This document shows, piece after piece, positions 53,001 to 58,099 of a DNA stretch of 58,099 nt. Below the pieces are notes generated by a model, which saw only the letters and a list, made by a program, of their open reading frames with translations, was not told the DNA's origin and searched no databases. The stretch spans positions 1 through 58,099 of the forward strand of contig NZ_PRLH01000005.1 of assembly GCF_003013815.1 (NCBI RefSeq), written 5' to 3'. The position numbers were made by a program, and so were the translations under genes. Source of the DNA: Cyanothece sp. BG0011 (GTDB lineage Bacteria; Cyanobacteriota; Cyanobacteriia; Cyanobacteriales; Microcystaceae). The stretch's first letter is position 1; the number at the start of each line of letters is the position of its first letter.

Positions 53001-55767
53001 TTTTATTTCTTTAGATGAATTTCCTTTAACCCCTAACGGAAAAATTGACCGCAAGGCTTTACCTGAACCTAATAAAACCTTTACAGATAAAACATTTACT
53101 CCCCCTAACACTCCTATAGAAAAAGAATTAGTCAGCATTTGGCAAGAAATTTTAGGGGTAAAACTTAGCATTAATGATGACTTTTTTACCGTCGGAGGAC
53201 ATTCTTTATTAGCTACTCAAGTTATCTCTAGAATTCGACAACAATTAAACATAGAAATTTCTTTGCGATCGCTTTTTGAATATCCTACCATTTCCCAGTT
53301 AAGTCAAGTAATTAATAACCACAAGACAACAGCCAAATCAAGCATTAAGAAAGTGTCTAGAGAGCAACCCTTACCCTTATCTTTTGCTCAACAAAGATTA
53401 TGGTTTTTAGATCAATTTGATCCTGGAAATCATAGCTATAATATGTCAGGGGCGATTCAGTTACAGGGACAATTAAATGAGGAGGCATTAGAAAAGAGTA
53501 TCAATGAAATTGTGAGACGACACGAAGCCCTGAGAACCACATTTAAAACGAATAATGGTCAACCCATTCAAGTGATCAATTCTCAAGTTTATATTTTTTT
53601 AGAAAAAGAGAACTTAGAGTTAGTATCTGAAGAGAAAAAAGAGGAAAAAATAAAAGAAATTGCCATCCAAGAGACCGAAACCCCTTTTAACTTAGAACAG
53701 GATACCTTATTGAGAACTAAGTTACTCAAATTAGAAGAAAAGAGTTACATTTTACTCTTTTCTTTGCATCATATTATTTTTGATGTTTGGTCAAGTGGGG
53801 TTATTGTTAAAGAACTCTCTAGCTTATATCAAGCTTTTTGTCAAGATAAGCCCTCACCTTTACCGGAATTACCCATACAATATGCTGACTTTGCTTACTG
53901 GGAACAGCAATGGTTACAAGGGGAGATTTTAGAACAAGAATCTCAATACTGGCTAGAAAAATTAGGTCATTTTCCTACTTTAAACCTTGCTGAGATCAAT
54001 AAAAAGCTTAGAAAGATTCCAGGTCAAAACCTATCTAATACATCTCAATCTTTTACCCTTTCTCCTACTTTATCAGAGCAACTTAATAAGATTTCACAGC
54101 AATCTGGTGTCACCCTATTTATGACCATTTTAGCTGCATTCAACGTCTTATTATATCGCTATACAAAAGAAGATGATCTCGTCATCGGAACGGATGTTGC
54201 TAACCGTAACCATAAAGAAACTGAGGCATTAATCGGCTTTTTTATTAACATTATTTTGTTAAGAAATGACCTATCAGGAAAGCCTACTTTTAGAGAATTA
54301 CTATCACGAGTTAGGGAAACTACCCTAGAAGCATACGCCCATCAAGACTTTCCCTTTGCCAAACTGGTCGAACTTTTACAACCCGAAAGAAGTCTTGACC
54401 AAACTCCTTTATTTCAAGTTCTTTTAGTGTTTCAAAATGCCCCCGTTCCCCCCTTAGAATTATCAGATTTAACCCTTAAACCGGTGCAACTTTATGAAGG
54501 AGAAGCAAGGTTTGATCTCGTTTTATTTATAGAAGAAACTAACGAAGGAATTAAAGGAACTTGGAAATATAAAAGTAACATCTTAACCCCTTCTACTGTT
54601 TATCAATTATCTAATCATTTTCAAACCCTTTTACAAAGCATTGTTAACAACCCAGACTTAACTATTGAGGAATTAGAAATGCAAAGCGAAGCCGAAAAAC
54701 AGCAACAAATTGAACAAAAATCTCAACGAGAAAAAGCCAAACTTAATAAGTTTAAAAAATTCAAACGTATTCAACCTAAAGCTGTCGCGGTATCCTCCGA
54801 ACAATTAATTAAAACCGAACAATTTCAACCAGATGAACCCTTACCCTTAATCATTAAGCCCAATATTAATGATATTGATATCATGGAATGGGCAAACAAT
54901 AATCGACCCTATTTAGAAGAAAAATTACAACAACATGGGGCAATTTTATTCAGAGGATTTAACTTTAATAAAGTCTCTGATTTTGAAGCATTATCTCAAG
55001 CCATTTGTCCTGATTTATTTGGTAATTACGGAGACTTACCCAGAGAAGGAATTAGTAATAAAGTTTACGGTTCAACCCCTTATCCGGCCGATAAAGCTAT
55101 CTTATTTCATAACGAAAGTTCTCATCTCAATAGTTGGCCACAAAAAATCTGGTTTTTCTGTGTTCAACCTGCGGAAAAAGGAGGAGAAACCCCCATTGTT
55201 GACTGTCGAAAAATTTATCAAAACCTTGATAGTAATATTAGAAAAACCTTAGAAGAAAAACAGTTAATGTATGTCCGTAATTACATCAAAGACTTTGACG
55301 TTAGCTGGCAAGACTTTTTTAAGACAGATGATAAACAAGAAGTCCAAAAATATTGTCAAAAAAATACCATTGACTGGGAATGGTTGCCTAATGATGGGTT
55401 AAGAACTAAGAAAGTTTGTCCCGCTATTATTCAACATCCTACCACTCAAGAATCTGTCTTTTTTAATCAAGTTCAATTACATCATATCTCTTTTCTTGAC
55501 CCTGATATTCGCCAATCTTTATTATCAAACTTTGGTTATGAAGGGCTTCCTAGAAATGTTTACTATGGGGATGGTTCACCCATTGAAGATGAAGTGATGA
55601 ACCAAATCAAAACAATTTATCAAGACTTATCGGTTAGTTTTCCTTGGGAAAAAGGCGATATTTTGATGTTAGATAATATGCTAACTGCTCATAGTCGAAA
55701 TCCCTACCAGGGAAAGCGTAAAATTGTTGTAGCAATGGGCAATTTAGTCAATTTAGCAGATAGATAA
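50041..55767 (+). CDS. NRPS C-A(Gly)-T-C with C-terminal TauD-type hydroxylase domain
   Basis: 1908 residues. C1 (about 30-460) has LHHIVSDAWS; A1 (about 485-990) has binding residues D-I-L-Q-L-G-M-V-W, the Gly pattern; T1 has VGGHSLLATQV (about 1050). C2 (about 1110-1540) has LHHIIFDVWS, with Gly of the motif replaced by Val as in many active C domains. After a basic linker, residues about 1590-1908 are a TauD/SyrP-like dioxygenase with FHNESSH (about 1690) and AHSRNPYQGKRKIVVAMG. This hydroxylase should act on the Asp of the next protein, whose first domain is an interface domain. The fusion reproduces, in one chain, the C plus free hydroxylase order seen at 44200-46676. Its ATG overlaps the upstream stop. 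Confidence 0.93.
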   Translation: MRAEDLELFEYLLEDEGVDTASPQGIPPRDNSDEIPLSSAQTRLWFLTQLDPDSCAYNLPGGLKLTGKLNFQALEDSIHEIVQRHEVLRTSFTEIEGEPQARVIPEVTLTIPIIDLRGQSPEATATEVERISREEEETPFNLAKSPLIRLKLLRLTENEYILLLNLHHIVSDAWSKGVFIEELRQLYHAFSQGKPSPLPVLPIQYADFAHWQQKRLQGEALAHQLDYWKQQLAHITPLSLPTDKPRPLTSTFNGASQCFRLPSEVTQQLKALAKQEDATLFMVLLSAFFVLLYRYTQQEDICVGSPIANRSHPEIEPLIGFFLNTLVFRADLSENPSFLEVLNRVKTVCLDAYDYQDFPFEKLVEQLQPERHLNHSPLFQVLFTLQKNTAKENLSLPGLSVAVIEKEWKTAKFDLSLNMEETEEGLWGMFEYKTDLFEAETIQRMVGHFLTLLNNILFHPRQSIQTLDLLTELEKQKLLIKWNKTDANYPKNDCLHQLFERQVNQTPHTIAVEFDNEKLTYSQLNEKANQLAYYLQVSGVKPNDLVAICMERSLEMVIGLLAILKVGGTYIPLDPAYPSERINYILEHSQVEVILTQSKEGNPPYPPLVRGEGQPPLPPLSKGGEARGKSRTIIEVDTLTLNSELRTPNPEPRTPQDLAYIIYTSGSTGKPKGVEISHQAIVNFLWSMAQQPGINPHDVLLSVTTLSFDIAGLEIFLPLITGAKVVLVSGETAMDGVALSEKIDQCHASIMQATPATWQMLIDAGWKGKKDLKILCGGEALSQTLAKDLLIKSGELWNMYGPTETTVWSMIQKIESADNITIGRPINNTQIYILDNHLQPVPVGVPGDLYIGGDGLARGYVNRPDLTEERFINSPFFQGGSREQGVREKIYKTGDLAKYLPSGKVEYIGRSDYQVKIRGFRIELGEIESQLNQHSALKNAVVIAKKEASGINRLVAYYIPKQPDNITREELRSYLKNKLPDYMIPSAFISLDEFPLTPNGKIDRKALPEPNKTFTDKTFTPPNTPIEKELVSIWQEILGVKLSINDDFFTVGGHSLLATQVISRIRQQLNIEISLRSLFEYPTISQLSQVINNHKTTAKSSIKKVSREQPLPLSFAQQRLWFLDQFDPGNHSYNMSGAIQLQGQLNEEALEKSINEIVRRHEALRTTFKTNNGQPIQVINSQVYIFLEKENLELVSEEKKEEKIKEIAIQETETPFNLEQDTLLRTKLLKLEEKSYILLFSLHHIIFDVWSSGVIVKELSSLYQAFCQDKPSPLPELPIQYADFAYWEQQWLQGEILEQESQYWLEKLGHFPTLNLAEINKKLRKIPGQNLSNTSQSFTLSPTLSEQLNKISQQSGVTLFMTILAAFNVLLYRYTKEDDLVIGTDVANRNHKETEALIGFFINIILLRNDLSGKPTFRELLSRVRETTLEAYAHQDFPFAKLVELLQPERSLDQTPLFQVLLVFQNAPVPPLELSDLTLKPVQLYEGEARFDLVLFIEETNEGIKGTWKYKSNILTPSTVYQLSNHFQTLLQSIVNNPDLTIEELEMQSEAEKQQQIEQKSQREKAKLNKFKKFKRIQPKAVAVSSEQLIKTEQFQPDEPLPLIIKPNINDIDIMEWANNNRPYLEEKLQQHGAILFRGFNFNKVSDFEALSQAICPDLFGNYGDLPREGISNKVYGSTPYPADKAILFHNESSHLNSWPQKIWFFCVQPAEKGGETPIVDCRKIYQNLDSNIRKTLEEKQLMYVRNYIKDFDVSWQDFFKTDDKQEVQKYCQKNTIDWEWLPNDGLRTKKVCPAIIQHPTTQESVFFNQVQLHHISFLDPDIRQSLLSNFGYEGLPRNVYYGDGSPIEDEVMNQIKTIYQDLSVSFPWEKGDILMLDNMLTAHSRNPYQGKRKIVVAMGNLVNLADR
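51841..52003 (+). repeat. Double palindromic repeat plus CCGAACC array in the A2-A3 loop
   Basis: Two tandem copies of the element ggcaaccccccctacccccc with tggtaagggggg/tagtaagggggg encode GNPPYPPLVRGEGQPPLPPL. A ggcaaga array and then aactccgaaccccgaacccc repeats (51961-51999) follow, all in frame before motif A3. The related copy of this A domain at 42503 lacks the palindromes at the same place. Confidence 0.85.
52678..52704 (+). repeat. GGGAGCA heptamer repeat before motif A7 (second Gly A domain)
   Basis: Identical in place and nearly in sequence to the repeat at 43529; encodes GGSREQGVRE. Confidence 0.75.
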
Positions 55768-55811
55768 ATTTCAAAATCAAATACTTTTTAAATTAAGAAG
55801 AGGATACCAAC

Positions 55812-58099
55812 ATGATTAATCAAACGATTCAAGGATTTCGTCTTTCCCCACAACAAAAATATGTATGGTTACAACAACAAACAGTTAACTCTACCTTTAG
55901 TAACCCATTTTGTTCACAAATTGCCCTTTTAATACAAGGCAACTTACAAATTAATCGCCTACAAAATGCTCTAGAAACCCTGATTAAAAGATATGATATT
56001 CTAAGAACAAATTATAAACAAATTCAAGGAATTAAGTTACCTGTCCAAGTTGTCAATGAATTTTTTTATCTCCATTGGCAACAAGATAAAACTTCCCCTG
56101 AATTCCTTGATCAAACCATTGAAAATATTTTTCAAACCCATCGAGAAAAGTTAAATAACCTAGAGGAAACGACCCTATTTTATTTATCCTTATTAACGGT
56201 TTCAGAAACCAAACATTTTTTACTGATTAGTTTACCTGCATTAAACGGCGATGCAGAAACCCTAAAAAATTTAACCCAAGAAATTTATAATATTTATCAT
56301 CAAAAAGATAATAATGACGAAATTATTGACTATTTACAGTTTTCTGAATGGCAAAACGAACTATTAGAAGAAGAAGAGGCAACCGAAGGCTTTAATTATT
56401 GGCAACAAGAAAAAAAACACCCTAAACCTAGTTTAAAACTTCCTTTTGAACAGCAAAATTCAAACTCTTTCAATCCGAAAACCTATACATTAGAAATTGG
56501 TAGAGAAATTACAGAAAAAATAAAAAGTTTTGCTACAAGTTATAATGTCACTATTGATAACTTTATTCTCACTTGCTGGCAAACTTTACTATCAAAACTA
56601 ACCAATGAAACCCATATTGTTGTTAATCATAACTACAAGGGAAGAATTTATGAAGAACTACAAGACATCTTAGGATTAGTTGATAAATCGATTCCTGTTT
56701 ATAGTCATATTGATCAATCAATGACCTTAAATGAGTTACTAATAAAAACCCATGAAACCGTTAGTAATCATCGTCCTTGGCAAGACTATTACTTAGGAGA
56801 TAAAAACGAAATTACGCCAATAGCATTTGAATTTCAAACCCAGGAAAAACAGTATCAAGGTGATGACATAACTATCAGTTTATATCAACAATATACCTGT
56901 AGCGATCGCTTTAAACTAAAACTCTTTTGTCTCCTCCAAGAAAATAGTCTCAAAACTCAATTTTATTATGATGCTAGTCTCTTCAACTTAGAAGAAGTCC
57001 AACGGTTTGCTGACTATTTTCAAACCCTATTAATGAACATTTTTACCCATCCTAACGCCCAAATCAAAGACATAGAAATACTCAATCATAACCATATTAA
57101 TGAATTACTAATTGAATTAAATAATACCAAAACTAAACATAATGAGTTAACCTCATTTAAAGAAAAATTTGAACAACAAGTTAAACAAACCCCCCAAAAT
57201 ACGGCCCTGGTTTATGAAGACAAAAAACTATCCTACGAACAATTAAACCAACAAGCCAACCAACTCGCCCATTACTTAATAAAACTCGGTGTTAAACCCG
57301 ATAGTCCCATCCCTGTTTATGGCGATCGCTCCTTAGAAATGATCATCGCCATGTTAGGCATTATTAAAGCAGGGGCAGCCTATTTACCCATCGATTCAGC
57401 CCTTCCCTTTGCCGGACTCCAACAACGGCTAAAAGAAGCAAAAGCCAACATTTTAATCACACAAAAATCTCTAGTTACCCCCCAATCTTTACCCAATTAT
57501 AAAGTTATTGATCTAGACAAAGATTGGCCAACCATCGCCCAAAATAGCAACCAAAATCCTCACATTCAACTAACCCCTGAAACCCTAGCCTATGTTATCT
57601 TTACCTCCGGTTCTACGGGACAACCCAAAGGGGTGGCCATCGAACACCGACAACTCCTTAACTACCTTCATAGTATTATCAAAGCATTAGATATTCCTCT
57701 CCATGCCAACTTTGCCCTAGTATCCACTTTAGCAGCAGACTTAGGCCATACTTGCATCTTTCCCGCCCTTACCACTGGGGGATGTCTGCATCTCATTTCT
57801 CAAGAAAGGGCTGCTAATGCAAAAATCCTGGCCGACTACTTCCAACACCATTCTATTGACTGCCTGAAAATCGTCCCCTCCCACCTCCAGGCGTTACTCG
57901 CAGCCGATCCCCAAGGATCATTTTTACCCCGTCAGCGACTCATATTAGGGGGAGAAGTAGCCCCTTGGGGACTCATTGACCAAATTCGGCAAAAAGCCCC
58001 TAACTGCCGTCTATTCAACCATTATGGACCCACAGAAACCACCGTGGGAGTCACCACCTACCCCATTGACTCCCAAACCCCCACCCTGGGAACCGTCCC
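55812..58099 (+). CDS. NRPS interface-A(Asp), truncated by the window end
   Basis: The frame is open from ATG 55812 (AGAGGA upstream) to the last base, at least 762 residues. Residues about 1-430 are a condensation-like domain (FRLSPQQKYVWLQQQ) whose HHxxxDG position reads PALNGDAE, so it is a second interface domain. The A domain begins near residue 450 and has FTSGSTGQPKGVAI and binding residues D-L-T-K-I-G-H-V-G, again the Asp pattern. It should load the second Asp, to be hydroxylated by the TauD domain that ends the preceding protein. The remaining A subdomain, T domain and probably a release domain lie beyond the window. Confidence 0.92.
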   Translation, partial: MINQTIQGFRLSPQQKYVWLQQQTVNSTFSNPFCSQIALLIQGNLQINRLQNALETLIKRYDILRTNYKQIQGIKLPVQVVNEFFYLHWQQDKTSPEFLDQTIENIFQTHREKLNNLEETTLFYLSLLTVSETKHFLLISLPALNGDAETLKNLTQEIYNIYHQKDNNDEIIDYLQFSEWQNELLEEEEATEGFNYWQQEKKHPKPSLKLPFEQQNSNSFNPKTYTLEIGREITEKIKSFATSYNVTIDNFILTCWQTLLSKLTNETHIVVNHNYKGRIYEELQDILGLVDKSIPVYSHIDQSMTLNELLIKTHETVSNHRPWQDYYLGDKNEITPIAFEFQTQEKQYQGDDITISLYQQYTCSDRFKLKLFCLLQENSLKTQFYYDASLFNLEEVQRFADYFQTLLMNIFTHPNAQIKDIEILNHNHINELLIELNNTKTKHNELTSFKEKFEQQVKQTPQNTALVYEDKKLSYEQLNQQANQLAHYLIKLGVKPDSPIPVYGDRSLEMIIAMLGIIKAGAAYLPIDSALPFAGLQQRLKEAKANILITQKSLVTPQSLPNYKVIDLDKDWPTIAQNSNQNPHIQLTPETLAYVIFTSGSTGQPKGVAIEHRQLLNYLHSIIKALDIPLHANFALVSTLAADLGHTCIFPALTTGGCLHLISQERAANAKILADYFQHHSIDCLKIVPSHLQALLAADPQGSFLPRQRLILGGEVAPWGLIDQIRQKAPNCRLFNHYGPTETTVGVTTYPIDSQTPTLGTV

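Larger units (their letters stand above)
51613..53060 (+). repeat. Near-identical A-domain copy 2 (Gly module)
   Basis: DNA counterpart of 42503-43920. High identity begins in the A1-A2 region (AATGAAAAAGCCAATCAATT) and fades after the A10 motif (LTPNGKI), leaving the neighbouring C and T domains divergent. Both copies carry identical specificity residues, consistent with recent duplication or gene conversion. Confidence 0.85.

Noticed and set aside
53700-53830. Inactive C domain because of HHIIFDV
   Set aside because: Both His and the Asp are kept; replacement of the last Gly is frequent in active C domains, unlike the SALCGD/PALNGD interface domains.

Overview
The window is most likely a cyanobacterial chromosome segment. 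It is AT-rich, HIP1 octamers (gcgatcgc) are scattered through the genes, intergenic gaps hold the short palindromic and tandem repeats common in unicellular Cyanothece/Crocosphaera-type genomes, and the gene families (FAAL-started PKS/NRPS, AMIN-domain TonB receptor) fit. The genus is a guess.

Left side (1-13215, all on the minus strand) is an iron-siderophore transport and efflux block. From right to left it holds an HlyD/AcrA-type adaptor, an AcrB-type RND pump and a type II thioesterase (one probable operon), then ExbB/ExbD, an AMIN-domain TonB-dependent receptor, a FecB-like siderophore-binding lipoprotein, an EntS-like MFS exporter, a decayed MFS pseudogene and a G/C-rich repeat array. 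A strong Fur-box-like site lies just upstream of the receptor gene. A 468-bp divergent promoter region with a second, weaker Fur-like site separates this block from the synthesis genes.

Right side (13684 to the end, all plus strand) is one long hybrid PKS/NRPS assembly line that runs off the window: FAAL-ACP; KS-AT-ACP; KS-AT-KR-ACP; KS-AT-DH-like-ACP; TubC docking-Cy-A-T; KS-AT-KR-T; C-A-T-C-A-T-C; a free TauD-type hydroxylase; interface-A-T; C-A-T-C-TauD; interface-A (truncated).

Specificity residues read by eye give beta-Ala, Gly, Asp, Gly, Asp for the five amino acids after the azoline module, and each Asp module is paired with a TauD-type beta-hydroxylase and a condensation-like 'interface' domain lacking the HH motif. 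The first three PKS proteins carry the reduction pattern of 6-methylsalicylate synthesis (none, KR, none plus DH-like) started by a fatty acid, so an alkyl-phenolate joined to a thiazoline/oxazoline is expected. Phenolate-azoline plus two beta-hydroxyaspartates is a hexadentate Fe(III) ligand set. This layout corresponds closely to the cyanochelin class of cyanobacterial photolabile siderophores, as I remember it described. The most unusual element is a complete PanP-like aspartate 1-decarboxylase inserted inside the beta-Ala-type adenylation domain, which suggests that the synthetase makes its own beta-alanine. Dispersed G/C-rich repeats have also entered the reading frames of the megasynthases at recurrent loop positions.
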